Of a stretch of DNA of 43,658 nucleotides, positions 14,786 through 23,815 are shown in pieces (the stretch's first letter is position 1; each line of letters begins with the position of its first letter). The position numbers and the translations under genes are program-made. The notes beneath the pieces are model-generated. The model had not been told where the DNA came from and searched no databases. It worked only from the letters and a program-made list of their open reading frames with translations. Origin of the DNA: Companilactobacillus mindensis DSM 14500 (GTDB lineage Bacteria; Bacillota; Bacilli; Lactobacillales; Lactobacillaceae); the NCBI RefSeq assembly GCF_001434275.1, contig NZ_AZEZ01000025.1:1-43658 (forward strand), read 5' to 3'.

Positions 14786-16435
14786 TTATTTATTTTCTAA
14801 CATTATAGATTCGTATGGTCGTAAAGTTACTGTCCCATTGTTGAGTTCGATATTATCATAATTCCCCAATATTAAATTAAAACCGTCCGCAACTTTTCGT
14901 TCCTGGGTCTCTCCAGTAAAATTAGCCATTACTAAAATTTTACCCTTATCGTCAAATCTTTCATAGCTATAAACGCTATTATCATGAGAATCTAGCAATT
15001 TATATGCCCCATCGGTCAAAACTTGCTTGTTTTTACGCATAAAAATTAAGGCCCGATAGAAATTAAAGACATTACTCTTCTTTTTAAGAACTGTTTCGAC
15101 TGAATAATCATCGTGATGAATTGGTTTCAACCAAGGCTGACCAGTCGTAAAGCCATAATTCTTGCTGGAATCCCATTGCATTGGCAAACGTGAATTTTCA
15201 CGGGATTTTTGTTGCAAGATCTTAATAGCTTCATCTTTACTTACGCCTGACTTGATCAGCGCATGGTAAGCATTGATCGATTCGTGGTCGTTGTACTGAC
15301 TGATATCAGTGAAATAAGCATTCTTCATCGCTATTTCGTCGCCTTGATAAATATAAGGCGTTCCTTGAAGTCCGAATTCGACCATTGCTAGTAATTTAGC
15401 TGATTGATCACGATATTTGCCATCGTCGGTAAATCTGGAAATTGCTCGAGGTTGATCGTGGTTATCCCAAAATAGGGCATTCCAACCGCCTTGAGCACCC
15501 ATCTTAACTTGCCATTCACTCAAGATTCTTGTTAAGTCGGTCAACTTGTAGTGACCTAACGTCCACTTTTTACCACCAGTGTAGTCAACTTTTACGTGAT
15601 GGAATGTGAAGGCCATTGATAATTCCTGACGTTTCGGGTTAGTATATTTTACTGCTTCGGAGATCGGTGTAGAAGATAATTCCCCAACAGTTACGAAATT
15701 ATTAGGTCCAAAGACTTCTTCGTACATTTCGTGGAGATACTCGTGAACGTGTGGCCCATTAGTATAAAAGTTACGACCATCGTCCAACGGCGTCTTGAAG
15801 GTATCATTAGGTAAATTTTTATCCTTAGAAATGTTGTTGATAACGTCCAAACGGAAACCGTCGATACCTTTGTTAGCCCAGAATTTGAGCATTTTAAAAA
15901 TCTCAGCACGAACTTTTTCGTTACGCCAATTCAAGTCAGGTTGCGTTACATCATAAAGGTGCAAATAATATTGATCCAATTCTGGAACGTACTTCCATGC
16001 ACTGCCACTAAACTTGGAAACCCAATTATTTGGTTCATGGCCATCAACTGGATCACGCCAAATATAGTAATCGTGATAAGGATTGTCCTTTGATTTCAAA
16101 GCTTCTTGGAACCAACGATTTTGATCTGAAGTATGGTTCACAACCATATCCATAATGATCTTGATGCCACGTTCATGAGCTTGGTTCAATAAATTTTCAA
16201 ACTCTGCCATCGTTCCAAAGACTGGATCGATTTGGTAATAATCGGCTATATCGTAGCCATTGTCGTTGCCTGGCGATACGTACATTGGCGTCAACCAGAT
16301 AAGACCGATGCCTAACTTCTGCAAATAATCTAATCGTGAAATGATACCGTTGATATCCCCAATTCCATCCCCATTTGAATCTTGAAAACTACGTGGATAA
16401 ATTTGATACACAGTTTCCTTTTGCCATTCCTTCAT
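14786..16435 (-). CDS. treA: Trehalose-6-phosphate hydrolase (phosphotrehalase)
   Basis: 549-residue GH13 enzyme that splits trehalose 6-phosphate into glucose and glucose 6-phosphate in the cytoplasm. The catalytic residues are visible: nucleophile Asp197 in GFRLDVINNISKD, acid/base Glu252 in VGELSST, and Asp327 in FWDNHDQPR. The sequence follows B. subtilis TreA closely, including TSDQNRWFQEA, FYTNGPHVHEFLHEM-like and FTFHHVKVDY. ATG 16435 is preceded by GAGGAGA; an in-frame upstream start at 16504 would lie inside the promoter. It sits beside the trehalose PTS genes but has its own promoter with a GntR operator. Confidence 0.93.
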   Translation of the reverse strand: MKEWQKETVYQIYPRSFQDSNGDGIGDINGIISRLDYLQKLGIGLIWLTPMYVSPGNDNGYDIADYYQIDPVFGTMAEFENLLNQAHERGIKIIMDMVVNHTSDQNRWFQEALKSKDNPYHDYYIWRDPVDGHEPNNWVSKFSGSAWKYVPELDQYYLHLYDVTQPDLNWRNEKVRAEIFKMLKFWANKGIDGFRLDVINNISKDKNLPNDTFKTPLDDGRNFYTNGPHVHEYLHEMYEEVFGPNNFVTVGELSSTPISEAVKYTNPKRQELSMAFTFHHVKVDYTGGKKWTLGHYKLTDLTRILSEWQVKMGAQGGWNALFWDNHDQPRAISRFTDDGKYRDQSAKLLAMVEFGLQGTPYIYQGDEIAMKNAYFTDISQYNDHESINAYHALIKSGVSKDEAIKILQQKSRENSRLPMQWDSSKNYGFTTGQPWLKPIHHDDYSVETVLKKKSNVFNFYRALIFMRKNKQVLTDGAYKLLDSHDNSVYSYERFDDKGKILVMANFTGETQERKVADGFNLILGNYDNIELNNGTVTLRPYESIMLENK

Positions 16436-16482
16436 GTAAGTTCTCCTCAATTGTTTATAATTTAAGCCTACTTGACGCGATA

Positions 16483-16511
16483 ATATTATAATATGTTTAT
16501 ACATCTGTCAA
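16483..16511 (-). promoter_or_regulatory. treA promoter with HutC-type operator
   Basis: TTGACA (16506-16511), 17-nt spacer, TAATAT (16483-16488). Inside the spacer is ATGTATAAACAT (16493-16504), whose core GTATAAAC fits the GntR/HutC operator form GTnTAnAC. Bound repressor would block RNA polymerase. Either GntR at this locus could bind. Confidence 0.75.
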
Positions 16512-16649
16512 TTGCTTATATTTTTGAAAAATATTAAAAATCTCACCTTATGATTGTCATGAGCGTTATTTTAATCAATTTTTTTACTTAAAAATAAATT
16601 TTCAAATTATCTAAAAATTCGTTAAATTGCCCCATCATCCCCTTCAAAA

Positions 16650-16706
16650 TATAAAAGCTCCTTTAGACATGCAGACCTTTAGTCTGTCTATCCAAAGGAG
16701 CATTTT
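16650..16706 (-). terminator. Terminator after the trehalose PTS genes
   Basis: GCTCCTTT (16657-16664) pairs with AAAGGAGC (16694-16701), with an inner AGAC/GTCT stem and U-rich flanks on both strands. It separates treP from treA. Confidence 0.85.
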
Positions 16707-16726
16707 ATCTTTGTAAACTAACTATT

Positions 16727-18239
16727 TTACTTTGTTGCATCTTTGAAGACGTTCTTCTTTTGTGCTTTCTTAACTTTATCTAAGTCAGCATCGCTAAAGC
16801 CCCAGAAGTAAACACAGATGAATGAGACAACGATTGTTGCCACACTGGCGATAACGAAGGCCCAGATATTGTTAGGGTTAGTCTTGGAGAAGAATGATGG
16901 GAAACCAATCAATGAACCGGTGAAACCAAACATATCGATCTTGAAGAGTCCGGCAATCAAACCACCGACAGCCCCACCGATATTTGCCATCCAGAAGACG
17001 TGACCATATTTCAAGTTGATACCATACATAGCAGGTTCAGTTACTCCGGCATAACCTGACAAGGCACCAGCCAAAGATAACCCTTTGATATCAGCACGTT
17101 TTGTTTTAGCCCAAACAGCCAAAGCACCAGTACCTTGAGCAATCATTGTAAAGTTGATCAAAGCATTTAGAACTGAGTGACCAGTCATGGCAATATCATT
17201 GGAAACAATTGGCACGACCATCCAGTGCAAACCGAAGATAACAAGTACTTGATACAAACCACCGATGATCAATCCGGCAATGGCTTCGTTTGATGTAACC
17301 AAGAGATTGATCACACTGGCAAAGGCACTAGAAATCAAGGAAATAACTGGTCCCATAACAACTAGAACGGCAGTTGTAACAATAAATACGGTAAATAATG
17401 GTTGGAAAATTGAACGTAAACTGAGTGGTAAAACTTTTTTGAGCCAATTACCAACTGGTCTAGCTAACCAAGCAGCGAAGATAATTGGGAAAATTGAATA
17501 AGTATATTGTGGGATATGAATAGGCAATCCGAAGAATGTAGCATTCATTGGAATTCCTAAGAAAGTTGACATCCCTTTCGTTGGTGCAGCCCACAAAGCA
17601 GCAATCGTAGGGTGAACCAATACCCCGGCAATCGCAGCTACGACGATTGGATCTGAACGTAGTTGTTTAGCGGCACTGAAACCAACTAATAATTGGTAAG
17701 AAATAAAAGGCTGAATCGCCCATGGCGTTAATAATAATGTAAGTTGTCGACTTCGTGTCGATCAAATTTAAATTGAATGTGAATAGCGTTAAAAATCCTT
17801 TTAAAATACCAGATGCGGCCAACAAACCGATAATCGGAATCATTGAACCGGTAATTGTTCCAATCAAAACTTGGAAAGCTCTAGAAATCCAACCCCATGG
17901 AGTAGTTGGCTTGGGTGCAGGTTTAGCTCCAGTTTCCTCAACGGCTGCTTCTGTAGCTTCATCATCAGCGAAACTTGAACCTAATTGTTTGATCACAGCA
18001 TCGTAAACGTCGGTAACTGCTGGTCCAATAACAACTTGGTACTGTCCCAATCCTGCGTTATAAAGTGCCCCCACGACACCATCTAAGTTTGATAATTTAT
18101 CCGTTTGAGCTTTAGTTTCATCCTTTAAATAAAACCGCAAACGAGATATACAGTGAATAACTTTATTAATATTCTCGGCGCCACCAACACCAGCAATGAT
18201 CTGTTTTGCTAGAGCGTCGTAATCTTTTTTCTTTGCCAT
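16727..18239 (-). pseudogene. treP: Trehalose PTS EIIBC component, frameshifted
   Basis: PTS transporter that would import trehalose as trehalose 6-phosphate. The 5' frame (17667-18239, from ATG 18239) encodes the EIIB domain, with phospho-Cys30 in IHCISRLRF, and the first EIIC spans. The 3' frame (to 16727) continues EIIC, with GYAGVTEPAMYG and GFPSFF. The frame breaks near 17686-17696. There the first frame reads YFLPII then SWFQCR and stops, while the +1 frame reads VGFSAAKQLRSDPIVV, the expected continuation. One surplus base explains it. It may be a real inactivating mutation or a base-calling error. The TTG-started downstream frame is not an independent gene. The gene follows EIIA by 15 nt. 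Confidence 0.85.
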
Positions 18240-18254
18240 TTTTAAATCCCCTCT

Positions 18255-18737
18255 CTATTTAATTGTTGCCTGTCCAATCGAACCATTCTTAGCTACGGAT
18301 TGTTCTGAAACCTCTAATTGCCCCAGGTTCGTTTTTGAATTAGGAATCAATACCATTACAGTTGGATCAAGTTTATGATCAGTAATTTGTTGCCAATCAA
18401 CTTCAACTAACGGTGTACCTGCTTTGACCTTTTTGCCAGGCTTAGTTTGAATTGTAAAAGGTGCTCCCTTCAAAGAAACGGTATCGATTCCGACATGGAT
18501 CAAAAATTCCAAGCCATCGTCTCGAATGATTCCTATCGCATGTCCTTGCGCAACACTGACTACGCCAGCAATTGGTGAAACCAATTCGCCATCGTTCATA
18601 TCTGGTGCAATGGCAAATCCTTCTCCCATCATGCCTTGTGCAAAGACTGGATCTGAGACTTTACTAAGTTTTATCAATTCGCCTGTAATTGGTGCTAAAA
18701 GTTCATTTGTCTGTTTATTCTTTTTAAAGCCAAACAT
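18255..18737 (-). CDS. PTS glucose-type EIIA component
   Basis: 160-residue cytoplasmic EIIA of the Crr/EIIA-Glc fold. The phosphorylated residue is His81 in FLIHVGIDTV, with its partner His66 in GHAIGI. It passes phosphate from HPr to the EIIB Cys of the adjacent TreP. It has AGGGGGT before the ATG, lies 18 nt after treR and 15 nt before treP, so the three form one transcript. In many species this domain is fused to or borrowed from another PTS; here it is a separate dedicated gene. Confidence 0.92.
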   Translation of the reverse strand: MFGFKKNKQTNELLAPITGELIKLSKVSDPVFAQGMMGEGFAIAPDMNDGELVSPIAGVVSVAQGHAIGIIRDDGLEFLIHVGIDTVSLKGAPFTIQTKPGKKVKAGTPLVEVDWQQITDHKLDPTVMVLIPNSKTNLGQLEVSEQSVAKNGSIGQATIK

Positions 18738-18755
18738 TTTTGTACCCCCTAGTGT

Positions 18756-19457
18756 TTAGTGATGGCGGCGAGCAAATTCCACGCTGCTGAATTTATCGCC
18801 TCGATGTCGCGATTCGGTGTATGCCAAGATGCGATTATCTGCCAGATGCGTTTCACTCCGAACGACCAACATTGGTACTGATTGATCGATTTTCAAGTAG
18901 TGACAGTCGTCATATTCAGCCGATTCAACGGTTAAATGCTTCACTGCGTAGTCAATATTGAAACCACGCTTTTCCTCAAAATAATTAAACAGTGAATCGC
19001 CTGACTTCAACGGAATATCTGGTGTGATTGCTTCGTTGACATAGTCATAATCGAGAATTGTTGGTTCGCCTGAAACAATGCGCTCACGTACGATCAGTTG
19101 TGCATAAATTGCTGGTGAACCAAATCTCAATCTATCAGGAACTAATACGTGGCTGACTTCTTTTAGAATCCGACTTTGTGATTTCAAGTTATTTTGATCA
19201 ACTATTTCTTGATAACTCTTAATAGTTGACAGTGGAAACAGCAAACGTTCATTGTCTAAAACCAAACTGCCTTTTCCACGTATCGTTTGAATGTAGCCTT
19301 CATCTGCCAATAATTGCATCGCCTTACGCACCGTCTCCCGGGAAACACCGTAACGTAAAACCAACTGCTGATTACTTGGTAGAATTTCACCTGCTTCAAA
19401 TTTTTTTGCTTGAATATCACTCAATAAATCGTGATATATCGCCAAATACTTTTTCAT
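18756..19457 (-). CDS. treR: Trehalose operon repressor TreR
   Basis: 233-residue GntR/HutC regulator. The N-terminal winged helix has ILPSNQQLVLRYGVSRETVRKAMQLL and the wing YIQTIRGKGSLVL. The UTRA domain ends AYTESRHRGDKFSSVEFARR, very like the end of B. subtilis TreR. It is expected to release DNA when trehalose 6-phosphate accumulates. It is the first gene of treR-EIIA-treP, with TTGGAGGA before the ATG. A GTGTAGAC operator-like site and a cre site lie upstream, so induction and catabolite repression probably combine here. Confidence 0.9.
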   Translation of the reverse strand: MKKYLAIYHDLLSDIQAKKFEAGEILPSNQQLVLRYGVSRETVRKAMQLLADEGYIQTIRGKGSLVLDNERLLFPLSTIKSYQEIVDQNNLKSQSRILKEVSHVLVPDRLRFGSPAIYAQLIVRERIVSGEPTILDYDYVNEAITPDIPLKSGDSLFNYFEEKRGFNIDYAVKHLTVESAEYDDCHYLKIDQSVPMLVVRSETHLADNRILAYTESRHRGDKFSSVEFARRHH

Positions 19458-19491
19458 ATGTCCTCCAACGAGTTTTAGATTACCACAACTA

Positions 19492-19505
19492 TAAAAGCGT
19501 TTACA
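19492..19505. promoter_or_regulatory. cre site before treR-EIIA-treP
   Basis: TAAAAGCGTTTACA matches the CcpA cre consensus TGWAANCGNTNWCA at all but one fixed position. It is 35-48 nt before treR, in the likely promoter, as expected for carbon catabolite repression of a PTS operon. Confidence 0.7.
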
Positions 19506-19509
19506 TATT

Positions 19510-19517
19510 GTCTACAC
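19510..19517. promoter_or_regulatory. TreR-type operator candidate
   Basis: GTCTACAC, read on the minus strand as GTGTAGAC, fits GTnTAnAC. It lies next to the cre site. Two further related strings, CTAGACATG (19537) and CTAGACAAG (19580), lie upstream and may be auxiliary sites. Confidence 0.5.
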
Positions 19518-19798
19518 GCCATTTGTCTGAAAAAACTAGACATGTTACTTGTAAGCCCATACAACTGTGCCAAATCAAAACTAGACAAGTTTTTTTGATG
19601 TTTTTTTAGAATGCCTCTTAATAATAACAAAAGTTATTTAATTTAGTTAAAAAGCTGACAATAATGGATTATCGAGCAAAAAAAAATCGTCTCTGATTCG
19701 AAATTCCGAATCAGAGGCGACTTTACGTTAGTGCTCAAAAGTTAACCATGTTTTGTCTTTTTGAAACGAGTTACACACTCTCTATTTTTTCTAAAATT
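19518..19798. other. treR upstream region and ABC operon 3' region
   Basis: No gene seen. It holds the upstream part of the tre control region and the ABC operon terminator. Read on the minus strand, the 60 nt before that terminator could encode the tail NSFQKDKTWLTFEH then stop, without an upstream frame, as in a decayed gene. Confidence 0.4.
19680..19740 (-). terminator. Terminator after the ABC operon
   Basis: TCTCTGATTC pairs with GAATCAGAGG (one G-U), with eight T on the minus strand. Stem and 3' flank (TTTACGTTAGTGCTCAAAA) are homologous to 422-478 with compensated stem changes. Confidence 0.85.
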
Positions 19799-21529
19799 CT
19801 ATTTAGTAAATTGACTATTGTACATGTTGGCATAGAACCCATTCTCATCCATTAATTCATCATGCGTACCACGTTCAATGATCTCGCCATCTTTGACAAC
19901 TAAGATCAAATCAGCATTCTTAATCGTTGAAAGTCGGTGCGCAATAACGAAGGATGTCCGATTCTTCATCAAAATATCCATCGCCTTTTGGATCTGTTCC
20001 TCAGTTCTTGTATCAACCGAACTAGTTGCCTCATCCAAAATCAACATTGGGGCATTTCTGATCAAAGCTCGGGCAATCGTCAAAAGTTGTTTTTGACCAA
20101 CTGATAAACTGACCGAATCGTCCAGAACAGTATCATAGCCGTTAGGCAACGTTTCAATAAAGTGGTCCAAGCCGACTGCCTTAGTAGCTTTTTTGATCTG
20201 TTCATCGGTGACATTTTCTTGATTGTAAACTAAGTTATTTCGAACCGTATCGTCGAACAGCCAAGCTTCTTGTAAAACCATATCGAATTGTTTTCTGACT
20301 TCAGAACGTTTCATATGGGTAATGTCGACCCCATCGATTTTAATATTGCCGTGATTCATATCGTAAAAACGCATCAAGAGATTGACGGTCGTTGTTTTAC
20401 CAGAACCAGTTGGTCCGACAATAGCAATCTTTTGACCAGCTTTTGCTTGGAGCGAGAAATTCTTGAGGATCTTTTGACCAGGTAAATAGCCGAATTCGAC
20501 ATTGTTAAATTCAACATTAACTTTAGTACCAGCAATTTCTTGTTGATTCTTTTCATCGTCGACTACTTCGTCTTCTTCCAAGAAACTAAAGACCCGTTTC
20601 ATAGCTGCTTGAGCTGATTGTAAACTGGTAAAAGCCTGAGTGATCTGGGACAAGGGTTGAGTAAACATTCTGACATAAATCATGAAGGCAACGATAACGC
20701 CAATCGTTATGTGACCGTTCAAAACTAAGATTGCGCCGATCACACTGACCATAACGTAACCAAAGTTCCCGATGAAGGCCATCAATGGTTGCATGATTCC
20801 GGAAAGGAACTGTGATTTCCAAACATTATCTTGAAGTTCATCATTCATTTGATTGAATTCAGTTTTAGCTTGTTTAGTGTAATTGTAAGTTTTAACGACA
20901 TCGTGACCAGTGTAAATTTCTTCCAAATAACTCGAAACGTCAGCTAACTTGTTCTGTTGGTTGTTGAAATATTTTTGAGAATTGGCCATTAAAACAATTG
21001 TCAAAACAAAACCTAACAGAGCCGAAAGCACTGCAGTAAAACCTAATGTAACGTTGGTCGTAAACATCATCACGATACTGCCGATCAATAAAGTGATGGC
21101 CGAGACGAGAATCCCCAAACTTTGGTTGAGCGATTGACCGACGGTATCCAAATCGTTGGTTACTCGACTCAAAGTATCACCTTCGTTGTGAGTATCGAAA
21201 TATTGCAACGGCAGACGATTGATTTTTTCAGTAATTTTAGTTCGTAATTTCTTCGTGAATTTCTGCGTGATTGTCGCCATGATGAAGCCTTGGCCATACG
21301 ACAAAATAGCTGCCGTAATGTAGATAATTGCCAATAGCAAAACGATATTCATGACTTTAGTTATATTGATCGTCCCAAACAAGCCTTTGGTAATTAAATC
21401 AGTGATTTTACTCAACTGATTGGGGCCAACAATTGTTAAAATACTACCAGCCATCGCAAAGACGACGGCAATCAACAATGGTCCAAAATACTGTGAGCCA
21501 TATTTTTTAACACCTTTTAAAACTCTCAT
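19799..21529 (-). CDS. Heterodimeric ABC exporter subunit, canonical-Walker-B half
   Basis: 576-residue half-transporter: six membrane spans (to about 315) then an ATPase. Walker A is GPTGSGKTT, Walker B ILDEATSSVD has the catalytic Glu, and the switch His is in VIAHRLSTI. The signature is SLSVGQKQ instead of LSGGQ. The partner has the opposite defects, as in LmrCD/EfrAB/BmrCD-type drug exporters with one degenerate ATP site. It overlaps the partner gene by 4 nt (ATGA). The marR upstream suggests drug- or stress-induced efflux. The substrate is unknown. Confidence 0.88.
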   Translation of the reverse strand: MRVLKGVKKYGSQYFGPLLIAVVFAMAGSILTIVGPNQLSKITDLITKGLFGTINITKVMNIVLLLAIIYITAAILSYGQGFIMATITQKFTKKLRTKITEKINRLPLQYFDTHNEGDTLSRVTNDLDTVGQSLNQSLGILVSAITLLIGSIVMMFTTNVTLGFTAVLSALLGFVLTIVLMANSQKYFNNQQNKLADVSSYLEEIYTGHDVVKTYNYTKQAKTEFNQMNDELQDNVWKSQFLSGIMQPLMAFIGNFGYVMVSVIGAILVLNGHITIGVIVAFMIYVRMFTQPLSQITQAFTSLQSAQAAMKRVFSFLEEDEVVDDEKNQQEIAGTKVNVEFNNVEFGYLPGQKILKNFSLQAKAGQKIAIVGPTGSGKTTTVNLLMRFYDMNHGNIKIDGVDITHMKRSEVRKQFDMVLQEAWLFDDTVRNNLVYNQENVTDEQIKKATKAVGLDHFIETLPNGYDTVLDDSVSLSVGQKQLLTIARALIRNAPMLILDEATSSVDTRTEEQIQKAMDILMKNRTSFVIAHRLSTIKNADLILVVKDGEIIERGTHDELMDENGFYANMYNSQFTK

Positions 21530-23310
21530 TCAGCGAGTTCCTCCTTTGATAGTTGTGAGTAAGCAATTTCTTGATAGACTTCATTATTTTTCAATAATTC
21601 TTGGTGCGTTCCTTGACCGGCTACCCGACCTTTATCCAAGACGATAATTTGGTCGGCGTCCATGATCGTACTGATTCGTTGGGCGATAATAACTTTAGTT
21701 GTCTTTTGAGCCTGTTCTTTCAAAGCCGTTCTAAGTTTCTTATCCGTCTCATAATCCAAAGCTGAGAAGGAATCGTCAAATAGCAAAATTTCTGGTTTAC
21801 GAGCGATGGCTCTAGCAACTGCCAAACGTTGTTTTTGACCACCTGAGAAGTTGTCACCGTGTTGTGCAACTTTGGCGTCCAATTTCTTATCTTTTTCAGT
21901 AACGAAGTCTTTTGATTGAGCAATATCTAACGCATCATAAAGGTCATTGTCCGACTTCTTATCGTGTTGTCCCGTTGAGCCAAAGTTCAAGTTGGAACGG
22001 ATCGAACCGCTGAAGAGTACTGCTTTTTGTAGAATGTAACCTAACTTATTATTCAAATCTTCAATCGCATAATCTTTTACATTGATTCCATCGACCAAAA
22101 CTTGGCCGCTCGTTGCGTCGTAAAGTCTGGGAATCAAATTCATAGCGGTCGATTTACCACTACCAGTTGAACCGATAAAGGCAATTGTTTGACCTTGTTT
22201 AGCTTTGAAATTCAAATTTTGAATCGCATCAGCTTCGGCGGCTGGGTATCTGAAACTGACATTTTTAAATTCTAAGGTTCCTGCTTCCGTTGTTTTTCCA
22301 GTCGTCTCTTCGTTGTCATCAATCGAAGGTTTAACATCCAACACTTGGTTGATACGACCAACAGATACGGTTACACGAGGTAACAAGATGAAAATGATCG
22401 ACAATAACAAGAATCCCATAATGACTTGCATAGCATACGATGAGAAAACGATCATGTTACTAAACAACGTCAAACGAGCTGCTCCAACTGTTGCTTGATT
22501 GATGATGATTGCACCGATTCCGTATACTGCCAAAGTCAAAGTACTGGAGATAAAACTCATGCCCGGATTCATCAAGGCCAATACTCGGTTAGCAAACATA
22601 TTCGTATCGGTTAAATCTTTATTAGCTTTATCAAATTTCTTGTTTTGGTAGTCTTCGGCGTTATAAGCGTGAACTACTCGGATACCGGAAAGATTTTCGC
22701 GAGTGACCAAATTCAAACGGTCAGTCAAACTTTGGATCATCTTGAATTTTGGTTGAACCATTAACAAAATAAATGTCAGCATCAAAATCAAAACTACTAC
22801 CGCAACAGCTGTGGCCGTTGTCCATTGCCAACCTTTGTTAGCAATCTTAGTAATTGCCCAAATAGCAGTGATTGGTGCTTTGATGATAACTTGTAGACCC
22901 ATAGCGATGAATTGTTGCAACTGAGTCAAGTCATTGGTTGAGCGTGTTAACAAACTTGAAACAGAGAATTTTTTGATGTCTTGTGTTGAATAATCCATAA
23001 CTTGGTTGAAGACATCTTTTCGCAAACGAGCCGTGAAGCCTGCCGCTACGTGAGCCGCAAAATAGCCAACGATAATCGATGCGATGGCACTTAAAATTGA
23101 AAATAGGATCATCATCATCCCTGGTTGGAGAATTTGGTTCACCGTCGTACCATGTTGCTCTAGTTTTTCTGTGATAGTTGACATGTAACTAGGAATTTCT
23201 AGTTCTAGCCAAACTTGTAAAACAATAAAAATCAAACTGATACCAATCATTGAATATTCTTTTTTATTCAATCTTTTGAATAGTTTTATAGTTCCTCCTC
23301 TAGTTCGCAT
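21526..23310 (-). CDS. Heterodimeric ABC exporter subunit, degenerate-site half
   Basis: About 590 residues: six spans then an ATPase with Walker A GSTGSGKST and signature NFSGGQKQR. Walker B is ILLFDDSFSALD (Asp for the catalytic Glu) and the switch is IIAQRIST (Gln for His). These changes mark the non-hydrolysing site of LmrCD/EfrAB-type heterodimers. The start is unclear. ATG 23310 lies inside an 18-bp palindrome and has no ribosome site. A strong AGAGGAGGA falls at codons 4-6, followed by ATA-AAA-CTA-TTC, so translation may begin at ATA 23289 (the expected MKLFKRL). The marR gene precedes it. Confidence 0.85.
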   Translation of the reverse strand: MRTRGGTIKLFKRLNKKEYSMIGISLIFIVLQVWLELEIPSYMSTITEKLEQHGTTVNQILQPGMMMILFSILSAIASIIVGYFAAHVAAGFTARLRKDVFNQVMDYSTQDIKKFSVSSLLTRSTNDLTQLQQFIAMGLQVIIKAPITAIWAITKIANKGWQWTTATAVAVVVLILMLTFILLMVQPKFKMIQSLTDRLNLVTRENLSGIRVVHAYNAEDYQNKKFDKANKDLTDTNMFANRVLALMNPGMSFISSTLTLAVYGIGAIIINQATVGAARLTLFSNMIVFSSYAMQVIMGFLLLSIIFILLPRVTVSVGRINQVLDVKPSIDDNEETTGKTTEAGTLEFKNVSFRYPAAEADAIQNLNFKAKQGQTIAFIGSTGSGKSTAMNLIPRLYDATSGQVLVDGINVKDYAIEDLNNKLGYILQKAVLFSGSIRSNLNFGSTGQHDKKSDNDLYDALDIAQSKDFVTEKDKKLDAKVAQHGDNFSGGQKQRLAVARAIARKPEILLFDDSFSALDYETDKKLRTALKEQAQKTTKVIIAQRISTIMDADQIIVLDKGRVAGQGTHQELLKNNEVYQEIAYSQLSKEELAE

Positions 23311-23318
23311 GCGAACTA
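23301..23318. promoter_or_regulatory. Perfect 18-bp palindrome before the ABC genes
   Basis: TAGTTCGCATGCGAACTA is its own reverse complement. The core GTTCGCATGCGAAC matches the marR operator at 23816-23829, so MarR probably binds both. It overlaps the annotated ATG of the first ABC gene. Confidence 0.8.
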
Positions 23319-23334
23319 TTACTGTAAAAAAACA

Positions 23335-23799
23335 CTATTTCGTATTTTCTTTGATTTGTTTAAGTACCTTGAAAAAGACCTGCAAATCCTCGTCGTCGAT
23401 ACCTTTACGCAATTGTGCTTCTGTTCTAATGGCTCTCTTATCCATTTCGCGCATAATATCCAGGGCATAATTGGTCAGATTCAAGCATTTGACCCGTGCA
23501 TCATTCTCGGCTGGCGTCGTATAGATTAAACCATTCTTGACCATCCGTTGAACTAAGCCACTCGCCGTAGACTTACTGATGTACATGCCTTTCTCCATAT
23601 CTTTTTGAATAACTTGTTGACCATTGTGACTGTAAATATAGCCCACGGCCATCCCTTGCAAACGAGAGACCCGATCAGTAGCCGTCTTGTCCTCGAAAGG
23701 ATTCTTGCCCTCCTTTTGACCTTCGTGATGAATATAACGACCAATATGTAACGAAACATCTCTAATACTAAAAGCAATCATTTTTTTATGATCTATCAT
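23335..23799 (-). CDS. MarR-family transcriptional regulator of the ABC exporter
   Basis: 154 residues from ATG 23799 (MIDHKKMIAF). A tandem ATG at 23802 is also possible; GAGGTGGGA precedes both. A longer frame reaching 23859 would run through the promoter and is rejected. The winged helix spans about 45-115, with QQVIQKDMEKGMYISKSTASGLVQRMVKNGL and the wing TTPAENDARVKCLNLT. It lies directly upstream of the two exporter genes. Near-identical palindromes in its own promoter and before the first ABC gene indicate autoregulation and control of the pump. The inducer is unknown. Confidence 0.9.
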   Translation of the reverse strand: MIDHKKMIAFSIRDVSLHIGRYIHHEGQKEGKNPFEDKTATDRVSRLQGMAVGYIYSHNGQQVIQKDMEKGMYISKSTASGLVQRMVKNGLIYTTPAENDARVKCLNLTNYALDIMREMDKRAIRTEAQLRKGIDDEDLQVFFKVLKQIKENTK

Positions 23800-23815
23800 C
23801 ATTCCCACCTCATTT

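Noticed and set aside
16727-17620. Downstream half of treP as an independent short gene
   Set aside because: It begins at TTG without a ribosome site in mid-EIIC, and the preceding residues continue in the same frame to the frameshift.
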